NCBI RefSeq assembly: GCF_944385615.1
Contig: NZ_CALWXV010000006.1
Location: forward strand, 1 to 64,000
Length of the DNA: 64,000 nt
Direction: 5' to 3'
From: an uncultured Flavonifractor sp.
GTDB taxonomy: Bacteria; Bacillota; Clostridia; Oscillospirales; Oscillospiraceae
Shown here: one piece after another, positions 16,335-23,014 of the stretch
Layout: the number at the start of each line of letters is the position of its first letter
Position numbering within the stretch: the stretch's first letter is position 1
Program-made: the position numbers and the translations under genes
The notes under the pieces: generated by a model
What the model was told of the DNA's origin: nothing
The model's database searches: none
The model's input: the letters and a program-made list of their open reading frames with translations, nothing else

Positions 16335-16688
16335 TCAGAAGAAGTCGGACAGGTCCAGCAGGATGCCCTTCCGATCCGGCCCGGTCTCTGCCGGCTCCAG
16401 CTGGATAGACATGGAACACTGGACCTTTGCCCCGTCGAAGTAGAAGGCCGCCGCCCGGCGGTAAGCCTCCAGATCGGAGATGCAGTTTCCCACCCCCTGG
16501 GCCACCGCCTTCATGCAGTCTGGGAAGGAGCCGCCCTGGGCCACCGCCTGGGCAAACTCCTCATTCTGGCGGCAGAACTCCAGCAGGGCGTCCCGCACAG
16601 CGCTTTTCATGGCGGACTCCTTGTGTCCGGTGACGGCCTTGTATTCCTCCTTCAGCCGGGCCTCCGCCTGCTCATACCAGGTACTCAC
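16335..16688 (-). CDS. PcfK-like protein
   Basis: A 117-residue protein with the PcfK signature: MKSAVRDALLEFCRQNEEF, then a helix with GGSFPDCMKAVA and a SDLEAYRRAAAFYFDGAKV motif. It starts at GTG 16688 with GGGAGGTG upstream. That GTGA overlaps the TGA that would end the restored DUF3102 frame, which supports an ancestral operon DUF3102-PcfK-PcfJ. PcfK proteins are small partners of PcfJ on mobile elements; their activity is unknown. Confidence 0.85.
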   Translation of the reverse strand: MSTWYEQAEARLKEEYKAVTGHKESAMKSAVRDALLEFCRQNEEFAQAVAQGGSFPDCMKAVAQGVGNCISDLEAYRRAAAFYFDGAKVQCSMSIQLEPAETGPDRKGILLDLSDFF

Positions 16689-16912
16689 TTTGCACACCTC
16701 CCAATTTGCTCAGACAGAGCCATTAGAGCCTTTTCCATGATCTGGGCAGTGTCCTGGTCCTCCCGGCCCCGCGCATGGAAGAGTAGTTTCAGCATCTGGT
16801 TGGCGTGATCCTTGGCCTGGTTGAAGAACACCTCAAACTGGGCCAGGTCCTTGTCCCCGGCCAAGTTCTCCCGCTTTTCCGCTTTAGCCTGCTCTCCCAG
16901 CTTGCGCTGGGC
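16685..16912 (-). pseudogene. Displaced 3' end of the DUF3102 gene (-1 frame)
   Basis: In the -1 frame the sequence continues sensibly after about 16912 with QRKLGEQAKAEKREN, then QFEVFFNQAKDHANQML, and ends at TGA 16685, overlapping the PcfK start. This is the expected C-terminus of the upstream DUF3102 protein, so one base seems to be missing around 16909-16922 (CAGCAG region). It is not translated unless ribosomes shift. Confidence 0.7.
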
Positions 16913-17634
16913 TGCTGCTTCTCCCTGGCCTTGTCCAGCTTGGCCTGCATCCCGGCCACAGCCTCGGCACGGGCCTTCTCAATGGCAGCCTGGTCCACCA
17001 CCGTCTCCACCGCCACGTCCACCGGCTGGGCCTTCAGGTCAGCCAGTTCAGCCTCCAAACGGGCCACGTCCTGCATGGCCTGTTCCCGGGCGTCCTGCGC
17101 GGAGGCCAGACTGGCGTTGAGCATCCCCATGTCCTCCGCCATCTTGGCCCGGGCCTGTTCGGCGGTATGCTTGTCGGCCTCCGCCCGCTGGGCGGCGGCC
17201 CTGGCCTCGTCCCGCTCCTTGATGGCCTGCTCCAGCTGGCGGGTGGACAGTTCCTCCACATGGTGCTCCTCGACAAAGGCCTCCCGCTCGTCCGCGGGGA
17301 TGGCCAGCAGCCGCAGGGCCTTGGTATAGCTCAAATTCCCAAGCGCTTGGGAATTTGCCCCGGCGCCGAACATGGACTGCTGGGGGGCGCCGTACTCCTC
17401 AAAGACTCGCATCAGATTGTTGGCGGTGGACTGGGAATACCCCACCTGCTCCTTGATGTAGTCCCCCCACTGCCCATGGGGCAGGAGAGACTTGACCTCC
17501 ACCAACCGGCGGCCGATCTCGATGGCATAGCTCAGCAGCATCTGCTGGGCCTGATGCTGCAACGTGCGGATCTCCAGCGTGACGGTCTCCACCGACCTGG
17601 CCGGAGGGCTTTCTCTGGTGCTGATCTCGTTCAT
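16789..17634 (-). CDS. DUF3102-family protein, C-terminus frameshifted
   Basis: Residues 1-215 form a good protein. It starts MNEISTRESPPARS, then a helical ALSYAIEIGRRL-like region and LPHGQWGDYIKEQVGYSQ (about residues 52-70), diagnostic of DUF3102, a ParB/Noc-like KfrA-type family on phages and plasmids. A long coiled coil rich in Ala/Glu follows (about 120-235). After residue 240 the frame turns into Ser/Arg/Trp-rich sequence and ends at 16789. The natural end lies in the -1 frame to 16685. ATG 17634 has GGAGG upstream. Confidence 0.8.
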   Translation of the reverse strand: MNEISTRESPPARSVETVTLEIRTLQHQAQQMLLSYAIEIGRRLVEVKSLLPHGQWGDYIKEQVGYSQSTANNLMRVFEEYGAPQQSMFGAGANSQALGNLSYTKALRLLAIPADEREAFVEEHHVEELSTRQLEQAIKERDEARAAAQRAEADKHTAEQARAKMAEDMGMLNASLASAQDAREQAMQDVARLEAELADLKAQPVDVAVETVVDQAAIEKARAEAVAGMQAKLDKAREKQQPSASWESRLKRKSGRTWPGTRTWPSLRCSSTRPRITPTRC

Positions 17635-17650
17635 ATCATCCATCCTCCGA

Positions 17651-17986
17651 TCATTTCCGCATCCCCGCCCGTCTGTCGGCTTTGGCCCTGCTGGCACACT
17701 CCCGCCGGTACAGCTCATTGACCCGCTCGCAGTCCGGGCAAAAGGCGGTATAGTCTCCCGGTCGGCCGAACTCCTTACCGCAGCGGCGGCACCGGGGCTT
17801 GGCCGCTGTGCCCAGCTTCTTGACGGTGCAGTTGCAGGCCTCAGTCCGCCAATCCGCGCCCCAGTGCCTCACGGCCGCCCATACTGCGCTCTCCGGGCTC
17901 AGGGAGTTGACTTCCAACTGCCCATACTCCGGGTGGCGCACCTCATACCGCATGACCGGCCCGCTGGTCTGTGCCTGTCTCCTCAT
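17651..17986 (-). CDS. Hypothetical phage protein with zinc ribbon
   Basis: This 111-residue basic protein has a CRRCGKEFGRPGDYTAFCPDC zinc-ribbon-like pattern (two CxxC pairs about 13 residues apart) near its end. The N-terminal half reads MRYEVRHPEYGQLEV with SLSPESAVWAAVRHWGADW. The ATG 17986 overlaps the preceding stop (ATGA), so the two are coupled. Likely nucleic-acid-binding; function unknown. Confidence 0.75.
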   Translation of the reverse strand: MRRQAQTSGPVMRYEVRHPEYGQLEVNSLSPESAVWAAVRHWGADWRTEACNCTVKKLGTAAKPRCRRCGKEFGRPGDYTAFCPDCERVNELYRRECASRAKADRRAGMRK

Positions 17987-18132
17987 AAGATACTCACCGC
18001 CCCGGCTGCCCCCAGGATCACCCCGGCCAAAACCAGCAGCGCCATAAGACCAATGCCGATCAAGTTGGCCCGGACCCGCTGCTGCCGGCGCTTCTCCTCG
18101 CGGGTGACTCTTTTACCCTGATAGATGTACAT
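17983..18132 (-). CDS. Small phage membrane protein (49 aa)
   Basis: An open frame begins at ATG 18132 with a perfect AGGAGG eight nt upstream. The first 22 residues are basic (KRVTREEKRRQQRVR), followed by one hydrophobic helix with ALLVLAGVILGAAGAV. This gives a single-span protein with a cytoplasmic basic N-terminus. It is coupled to the next gene by ATGA. It is too short for automatic lists, but the ribosome binding site and coupling make it convincing. Role unknown. Confidence 0.75.
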   Translation of the reverse strand: MYIYQGKRVTREEKRRQQRVRANLIGIGLMALLVLAGVILGAAGAVSIL

Positions 18133-18192
18133 GGTATTTCCTCCTGTGTATGTCCCGGCACGGTTTATCCCGCGCCATTTTGCCAGTGCTGC

Positions 18193-18444
18193 CTATATGC
18201 TTACTACCTTCATTCCAGGCTTGTATTGGAACCGGCCCACCTTCATTCCGGGCTCCAGCTCCGGCGGTTTGACCGCCTGATTTTCCAGATAGGCGGCTAC
18301 TTCATCAGCCTTGAAGCGAATACACCGCCCTACCTTGTAGGCCGGCAGTCCGTCCCGCTTGGCGGCCAGCCGGTACACTGTCTGCACACACACGCCCCAA
18401 CGTGCTGCCACGTCCTGGGCTGTGAGCATTGTCTCTTGGATCAT
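18193..18444 (-). CDS. Excisionase-like helix-turn-helix protein
   Basis: The 83-residue protein has a MerR/excisionase winged-helix domain: MLTAQDVAARWGVCVQTVYR, then GLPAYKVGRCIRFKADEVAAYL (residues 6-55). This is the HTH_17 pattern of Xis proteins. The C-terminal tail repeats PGMKV twice (EPGMKVGRFQYKPGMKV). The start at 18444 has AAGGAGGT upstream. It probably directs excision by the integrase or serves as an early regulator; the integrase is 3 kb away on the other strand, so the pairing is inferred. Confidence 0.8.
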   Translation of the reverse strand: MIQETMLTAQDVAARWGVCVQTVYRLAAKRDGLPAYKVGRCIRFKADEVAAYLENQAVKPPELEPGMKVGRFQYKPGMKVVSI

Positions 18445-18529
18445 GGGTATACCTCCTTCATGTGCCGGGTCCACCCGGCGGCGCTTGCCCACCTCCCACC
18501 TCCCGAGGTTGAAGCTATCCCCGATTGAC

Positions 18530-18724
18530 TTACGTCTCCGGCCTGGTATCCAGGCCGGAGATTTTAATCTCATAGGAGAACCGCTCCTTGCCTTCCTTGA
18601 CCCGAAGCCGGTTTTCCCTGGTCAAAGCAGCCTTCAGGGCATATACCGTATCTTCACCCAGGGCCACGGGGGCCATGATTGTGATGTGGTTCTGCCTTTT
18701 CTGGGCCGTTCTGATTGCTATCAC
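18530..18724 (-). CDS. Hypothetical early phage protein (64 aa)
   Basis: A basic protein starting at GTG 18724 (VIAIRTAQKRQNHI) with AAAGGAGGTAAATAAA directly before it. The frame opens to 18754, but only this start has a proper ribosome binding site. It has a mixed alpha/beta pattern and no known domain. It lies between the Cro-like and Xis-like genes. Confidence 0.65.
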   Translation of the reverse strand: MIAIRTAQKRQNHITIMAPVALGEDTVYALKAALTRENRLRVKEGKERFSYEIKISGLDTRPET

Positions 18725-18799
18725 TTTATTTACCTCCTTTTGTACCCGCCCCATCAGGAGCGGGGGTCTGCGCTGTGGCGGTCAGACTGGATGCCAACA

Positions 18800-19021
18800 T
18801 CATGCGCCGGGCTGGTTGGTCAGCCCAAAAAGCTCATTAGGTGTAACTTCCAGTGCATTGGCAATTGCAATGACGTCCGTATCTTTGATAATCTTCCGGC
18901 GGTTCAGAAGTGCGCTGAACTGTTTTTCTGAAAATCCGGCTCTTTCTGCAACGGCACGATGCTTCATTCCTTTTTTCTCGATAATTCTTCTTGTGTTTTC
19001 GATAATACCGGTCTGGCTCAT
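18800..19021 (-). CDS. Cro-like XRE repressor
   Basis: A 73-residue HTH protein, first gene of the leftward early operon. The HTH reads RIIEKKGMKHRAVAERAGFSEKQ-type helices 2-3, followed by ALLNRRKIIKDTDVIAIANAL and a PNELFGL end. Divergent placement from the cleavable repressor across a region with operator-like palindromes marks it as the Cro equivalent, expected to repress the repressor promoter on entry to the lytic cycle. The start ATG 19021 has GGGGTG upstream. Confidence 0.88.
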   Translation of the reverse strand: MSQTGIIENTRRIIEKKGMKHRAVAERAGFSEKQFSALLNRRKIIKDTDVIAIANALEVTPNELFGLTNQPGA

Positions 19022-19041
19022 AGTATCACCCCTTTTATTTT

Positions 19042-19118
19042 CTCAAGATTCTTGAGTGCATCCTCATGATAGCTCAACTTTCTTTATGTGTCAATCCTTT
19101 TGTCTAAAGATTCTTGAA
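19042..19118. promoter_or_regulatory. Phage operator sites between repressor and cro
   Basis: A perfect palindrome CTCAAGATTCTTGAG (19042-19056) lies just downstream of the -10 of the leftward early promoter. A second, imperfect copy CTAAAGATTCTTGAA (19104-19118) lies beyond its -35, next to the rightward promoter. An extra TCTTGA half-site occurs near 19125. The arrangement suits cooperative binding by the CI-like repressor. Confidence 0.75.
19066..19094 (-). promoter_or_regulatory. Leftward early phage promoter
   Basis: On the minus strand TTGACA (19094-19089) is followed after 17 nt by TATCAT (19071-19066), a near-consensus housekeeping promoter. Transcription would start near 19059, about 37 nt before the cro-like ATG, inside the reach of the perfect operator. 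Confidence 0.8.
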
Positions 19119-19127
19119 GTTTTATCT

Positions 19128-19156
19128 TGACCCTATATAGCAGATGTGATTTAATA
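19128..19156 (+). promoter_or_regulatory. Rightward promoter of the repressor gene
   Basis: TTGACC (19128-19133), 17-nt spacer, TTAATA (19151-19156). The start would lie near 19163, giving a very short leader before ATG 19177. Weaker than the divergent early promoter, as expected for a maintenance promoter. Confidence 0.5.
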
Positions 19157-19176
19157 AGGGCACAGAGGTGATGCAG

Positions 19177-19983
19177 ATGGGCATTGGACGAAGAATAAAA
19201 CAAGCCCGTGAAGCCGCCGGACTGACACAAGAAGAACTTGGAAAACTTGTTGGCGTAACCGGCTCGGCAATTACCAACTACGAAAAAGAAACCAGCCACC
19301 CAAAGGAGCCAGTCATGTATTCCCTAATAGAGGCTCTTGGTGTTGATGCAAATTTCCTTTTTCAAGATTGTGTAAAAATAAAAAGTGCCCCCTCCGATCT
19401 CTCGGAGGAGGCACATAAGATTGCTGAAAGCTATGAACGGCTGACCGACCACGGCAAGGGGGCGGTCAGGGCGATTTTGGGATATGAAGAAACGGCCCTG
19501 GTACACTGCTCCCAGCAGGAACAAGCGGCCGGAGAAGCCCTTCCGTTCCCAAAGTCCAGGCGCAGCGGCCCCATGGTGCAGATCAATGTCTACGACCAGC
19601 CTTCCGCCGCGGGCATGGGAAACTATCTGGACAAGCCGGATTTTCACGTGGAGCAGTATCCCATCAGCGTGATCCCGCCCAAAACGGATTTTGGCGTCAT
19701 CATTTCCGGTGACAGCATGGAGCCGAAGGTACACGACGGCGGAACGGTATTCGTCCGCTCCACCCCCAGCGTCGAGCCGGGGAAAATCGGGATCTTCATT
19801 CTGAACGGTCAGGCCTACTGTAAGAAACTGGCCGTGGACCAGGATAACCGGCAGATCCGTCTGGTATCCATCAATCCCGCCTACCCGGACATTCTTGTAG
19901 GTGAGTTTGATTCCTTCCGCACACTGGGTCAGGTCCTTGGCCAGTGGACGACGGGGTATCAGCAGGATATGCTTGGTTGGTGA
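19177..19983 (+). CDS. LexA/CI-type self-cleaving phage repressor
   Basis: The 268-residue protein has an N-terminal XRE HTH (IKQAREAAGLTQEELGKLV, then TGSAITNYEKETSHP; residues 7-45) and a C-terminal S24 peptidase domain. The nucleophile Ser is in ISGDSMEPKV (about residue 180), the general-base Lys in YCKKL (about 217), and a candidate Ala-Gly cleavage bond in PSAAGMG (145-146). RecA-stimulated self-cleavage would trigger lytic growth after DNA damage. I start at ATG 19177 because GAGGTG lies 6 nt upstream. It maintains lysogeny by binding the adjacent operators. Confidence 0.93.
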   Translation: MGIGRRIKQAREAAGLTQEELGKLVGVTGSAITNYEKETSHPKEPVMYSLIEALGVDANFLFQDCVKIKSAPSDLSEEAHKIAESYERLTDHGKGAVRAILGYEETALVHCSQQEQAAGEALPFPKSRRSGPMVQINVYDQPSAAGMGNYLDKPDFHVEQYPISVIPPKTDFGVIISGDSMEPKVHDGGTVFVRSTPSVEPGKIGIFILNGQAYCKKLAVDQDNRQIRLVSINPAYPDILVGEFDSFRTLGQVLGQWTTGYQQDMLGW

Positions 19984-20087
19984 ACTGTCTGTAAAAATAC
20001 CCCCTGCTCATGGGACATGGCGGCATTTCATCTGATGGTTTTCTTGTCTTTTTGTAAATCTTTTACTATTGTCTGGAGGGAATATTC

Positions 20088-20648
20088 ATGCCTAGTTCTT
20101 TTAGACCCCTTCGCACCGCAGAAGATTTGTATGATTATTGCAAAACCTATGATATGGGCATCGGCTCCTTTAAATTTTGGAGTGTAAGGCATTTTCGCTT
20201 AATAGAGGATGAATTAAAACCAAACGAGGTTGTTTTTACCGCTTTTGTGGGCTTAATCAATAAATTCAATTATTCATTTGCCATCACAAACGATCGAATC
20301 CTTCTGTCCAAGCAAGCCCTTGTCGGCAGTTTTGTCAAATCCATTTCCCTTAAGAATATCAACGACATTACACTGGAAAAAGGCCCTATACACGGCTTTA
20401 TCGAGATTGACACCGCAAAAGAACGTGTGAAAATTGTGGTGCTTAAGAACTGCGCCGACAATATCCATGAGTGCATCCACAAAGCCCTTGATATGGCAAA
20501 GCAGTTTTCCGCTTCAAAGGCATCCGAGGCCACAGCCTCAGCTTATAGTGAGGCGGATGAGCTTGCAAAGTTCAAAAAACTTTATGACGATGGAGTCATC
20601 ACACAGGAAGAATTTGAGGCCAAGAAGCGGCAGCTTTTGGGGCTTTAA
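20088..20648 (+). CDS. PH-like domain and SHOCT protein in the lysogeny module
   Basis: A 186-residue protein. Residues 45-140 form a bacterial PH-like (bPH) beta domain (GLINKFNYSFAITNDRILLS, then DITLEKGPIHGFIEI). The last 30 residues (ELAKFKKLYDDGVITQEEF, then KKRQLLGL) are a clear SHOCT oligomerisation motif. No membrane segment. It is expressed on the repressor strand in a prophage lysogeny block, where genes often alter the host or block other phages. Base composition is visibly more AT-rich at the 5' half than in neighbours, suggesting separate acquisition. A defence or exclusion role is inference. Confidence 0.85.
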   Translation: MPSSFRPLRTAEDLYDYCKTYDMGIGSFKFWSVRHFRLIEDELKPNEVVFTAFVGLINKFNYSFAITNDRILLSKQALVGSFVKSISLKNINDITLEKGPIHGFIEIDTAKERVKIVVLKNCADNIHECIHKALDMAKQFSASKASEATASAYSEADELAKFKKLYDDGVITQEEFEAKKRQLLGL

Positions 20649-20776
20649 GTCTACACAAACAAGTGCGGCTCCCGCTCGGGGACAGAACCTACACCGTCCC
20701 CGGCAGCGGCTGAACCTACCGGCCATATCCATCCGCCGCGGAGCGGAATGTACAGAGAAAAGAGAGGATGTTCGTT

Positions 20777-21502
20777 ATGAATGGCAAGGTCTTACTGCTC
20801 TTGCCCACAGCACTGCTATTAGCCGCCTGCTCGGCTGACCCTGCTGTCCAGTCTGCAACTCCGTCCCAGCAGGCCCAGCAGGCCCAACCTTCCCAAAGCG
20901 CCGCGCCCGTTATGGAAAGCGCCCCCGTTGATGAAAACGCTTATATCCTGGAGGCCTGCTCCAGCTATGCTTCCGGGGAATATATCAAAATATCCGGCAT
21001 GGATGGAAAAACTACCATTGACCTATACGATCCTGAGACCGCCGTGCAGCTGGTCAAGGCAAAGAGCGCATCCGCTATGCCTGATGGATGGGACTCTCTC
21101 CGGGACGGCATCGTGGCTCTTTCCGCTGACCTGGACCCCCTTTCTGGGACAAGCACGGTCTTGATCTACCTGAAAGACGCGGAGGAGGGTGATATCTATC
21201 TCACTGCCTCCGGCGGCTCTGTCATATACGACGCATTTACTGGACAGGCCCCAGCCGTATACAACGCACCGACGATCAGCCTGGCGGAGTTTAACCAGAT
21301 CTCCACCGGAATGAGCTATGACGAGGTGGTGGCCATTATCGGTTCCAGTGGAACGCTGCTTTCAGAAACGGATCTTGGCCTTGGTCCTGAATATGTCACG
21401 GCCATGTGGACGTGGGAGGGAGAGGGCTCTCTGGGCGCAAATGCCAATGTTATGTTCCAGGGCAATGAGGTCTCCAGCAAGGCACAATTTGGGTTGGAAT
21501 AA
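20777..21502 (+). CDS. Prophage lipoprotein, BamE/DUF3862-like C-terminus
   Basis: The 241-residue product has a lipoprotein signal with lipobox LLLAAC at about residues 14-19, then a Gln/Ala/Ser/Pro-rich spacer to residue 50. A middle domain of about 110 residues is of unknown type. The C-terminal repeat-like domain reads ISLAEFNQISTGMSYDEVVAIIGSSG (about 168-193) with TAMWTWEGE, the SmpA/BamE-like DUF3862 pattern. It would be anchored outside the membrane. Start ATG 20777 has AGAGAGG upstream. Surface lipoproteins between repressor and integrase in other Firmicutes phages (for example Ltp of TP-J34) exclude superinfecting phage, so that is a candidate role. Confidence 0.83.
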   Translation: MNGKVLLLLPTALLLAACSADPAVQSATPSQQAQQAQPSQSAAPVMESAPVDENAYILEACSSYASGEYIKISGMDGKTTIDLYDPETAVQLVKAKSASAMPDGWDSLRDGIVALSADLDPLSGTSTVLIYLKDAEEGDIYLTASGGSVIYDAFTGQAPAVYNAPTISLAEFNQISTGMSYDEVVAIIGSSGTLLSETDLGLGPEYVTAMWTWEGEGSLGANANVMFQGNEVSSKAQFGLE

Positions 21503-21556
21503 AATAAGTGCCGCCCCCGGTGCTGCAACACCGAGAGCGGTCACATGGGTAGGAAG

Positions 21557-21611
21557 GTGAAAGGTTTGGACAGCCCCTTCACCCTCCTAGAATATCATAC
21601 TTGTAGGAGGG
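21557..21611 (+). promoter_or_regulatory. Two competing hairpins over the integrase ribosome binding site
   Basis: CCCTCCTA (21582-21589) can pair perfectly with TAGGAGGG (21604-21611), which contains the integrase ribosome binding site; the loop is 14 nt. Upstream GGTGAA (21557-21562) can pair with TTCACC (21579-21584), which would break the first stem. A translational switch for integrase is suggested but unproven. Confidence 0.6.
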
Positions 21612-21619
21612 TTTCAAGC

Positions 21620-22816
21620 ATGGCAAGGCGTGCAGAATTTTATTTTGATGAAAAGACCGGATATTACCGGAAGCGGCTCAAGCTCCAGAACGGCACCTAC
21701 AAAGATGTAAGGGCCAAGAGCAAGGAGGACCTACGGGCCAAACTCTATGAGCTGGAGACGGCCCAACGGATGGGCCTAATCCTGGATGACAAAACCACCG
21801 TGGCCCAGCTCCTGGCCCAATGGTATACCAACCGCAAAGACGGCCTTTCCTATTCCCGGCGGCGGGATTATGTAAATGCCATCAATAATCACATCTGCCC
21901 CATCATCGGTGGATACCAACTGAAAGCGGTCAAGCCGGAGGACTGCCAGCGCGTCATGGCGGCTCTGGCTGGAAAATCCCATTCCCTCCAGGTCAAGGTG
22001 CTAGGCGTTATGAATATGGCGTTTGACTGCGCTGTGGAAAACGGCCTGATTTTCCGCTCGCCCAGCACAAAGTTGAAGGCGGGCGGCACCCCTACCGCCG
22101 AAAAGGTCCCCCTTACCCCCGAGCAGTGCGACGCACTGGAAGAGGCTATAAGGGGCACCCGCGCATACCTGTTTGTGCTGCTGGGCCTCTATACCGGCCT
22201 GCGCCGGGAGGAAATCTGCGGCTTGCGCTGGAGTGATGTGGAGCTGAACGCCACAACCCCTCATCTCACAGTAAACAATGCTGTGCGCTTTGAGGGCGGA
22301 AAAGGCATCTTTCCTTCCCCTCTGAAAACTAAGGCAGCCCACCGCACTATCCCCCTGCCCGCTAAGCTGACGGATGCCCTGCGCTCCGCCAAAGCTAACA
22401 GCAATAGTGTTTTTGTGGTACCAGCCAAAGACGGTACCAACGCCAGCCTCCAGACCGTGCGCAATCTCATGGCAATTATCGAGCGGCGCAGCGTTTGCAA
22501 TTCTCTAGCTTCTCCAGAAGAAACCAACGGAAAGCGGCGCGGCCCACAGATCCAGCGGATGCTGGATTTTTCCGTCACTCCCCACTTGCTCCGCCATACC
22601 TATATCACCCGTCTGTGCCAGTCTAAAATGGATATTAAAAAGATTCAATATCTGGCTGGCCACAGCGATATTAAAATGACCCTTGGTATCTATAGCCATG
22701 TAGTCGGAAATACACCGGATGAACTGATCGACGCCGTGGAAAATGCCTTTTCGGGGCAAAACTCGGGGCAAAAGGAAAATGCTCAACACGAAAATGTATT
22801 GAGTATCAATGGATAG
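21620..22816 (+). CDS. int: Phage tyrosine integrase
   Basis: The 398-residue recombinase has an N-terminal AP2-like arm-binding region (RRAEFYFDEKTGYYRKRLKL), a SAM-like core-binding domain (about residues 55-145), and a catalytic domain. Catalytic residues are Arg195 (TGLRREEI), His322/Arg325 (HLLRH), His348 (AGHSD) and Tyr358 (IYSHV). Length and motif order are those of Tn916/phage integrases. The ATG 21620 (MARRAEF) is used because TAGGAGGG lies 8 nt upstream. It catalyses integration at the tRNA-derived site that begins about 18 nt after its stop; excision probably needs the Xis-like protein. Confidence 0.96.
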   Translation: MARRAEFYFDEKTGYYRKRLKLQNGTYKDVRAKSKEDLRAKLYELETAQRMGLILDDKTTVAQLLAQWYTNRKDGLSYSRRRDYVNAINNHICPIIGGYQLKAVKPEDCQRVMAALAGKSHSLQVKVLGVMNMAFDCAVENGLIFRSPSTKLKAGGTPTAEKVPLTPEQCDALEEAIRGTRAYLFVLLGLYTGLRREEICGLRWSDVELNATTPHLTVNNAVRFEGGKGIFPSPLKTKAAHRTIPLPAKLTDALRSAKANSNSVFVVPAKDGTNASLQTVRNLMAIIERRSVCNSLASPEETNGKRRGPQIQRMLDFSVTPHLLRHTYITRLCQSKMDIKKIQYLAGHSDIKMTLGIYSHVVGNTPDELIDAVENAFSGQNSGQKENAQHENVLSING

Positions 22817-22833
22817 ACCGTTTTTCTATATTA

Positions 22834-22881
22834 TGCTTCACACGCAAGGGGTCACAGATTCGAGTTCTGTCGTCTCCACCA
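22834..22881 (+). other. Right attachment site: 3' half of a tRNA gene, inferred tRNA-Val(CAC)
   Basis: From about 22834 the sequence reads as a tRNA from the anticodon stem to CCA. There is a loop TTCACAC with anticodon CAC (22839-22841), then GGGGTC, T-stem ACAGA/TCTGT around loop TTCGAGT, acceptor strand CGTCTCC, discriminator A and CCA (22879-22881). No 5' half precedes it; the integrase does. The first stem base pairs only partly, marking the crossover region. The intact tRNA should be at the left end of the prophage. Confidence 0.85.
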
Positions 22882-22882
22882 T

Positions 22883-22917
22883 AAAAAAGGACATCCGATT
22901 TGGATGTCCTTTTTTAT
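22883..22917 (+). terminator. Terminator of the interrupted tRNA gene
   Basis: A-rich start, stem AAGGACATCC / GGATGTCCTT with loop GATTT, then TTTTT. A strong intrinsic terminator right behind the tRNA 3' end; it is host sequence left behind when the phage integrated. Confidence 0.88.
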
Positions 22918-23014
22918 TATGTTTCCCTGCTGCACAGAAAAGCCCTTCTCCCCTTGCGGATTTGAACCGCCCGTATTACAATGGGGTTGTACAAAACTGA
23001 CAAGGAGGTGCCCC

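Larger units (their letters stand above)
1..22881. mobile_element. Integrated siphovirus-type prophage, right portion; left end outside the window
   Basis: A continuous phage gene block runs from the left edge to a tyrosine integrase, ending at a tRNA 3'-half that acts as the right attachment site (22834-22881). Structural genes on the minus strand follow standard siphovirus order: terminase, portal, minor head, scaffold, capsid, connectors, tail tube, chaperones, tape measure, tail. The lysogeny genes are on the plus strand at 19.2-22.8 kb. The protein families (Gp15, GP20 scaffold, minor-capsid family 2, small minor capsid proteins) recall Listeria A118-type Firmicutes phages. Tail-tip, holin and endolysin genes and the left attachment site must lie to the left of the window. 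Two early genes look frameshifted (12.5 and 16.9 kb), so inducibility is uncertain. Confidence 0.96.

Noticed and set aside
22834..22881. Complete functional tRNA
   Set aside because: Only the anticodon-to-3' half is present; D-arm and 5' acceptor strand are missing.
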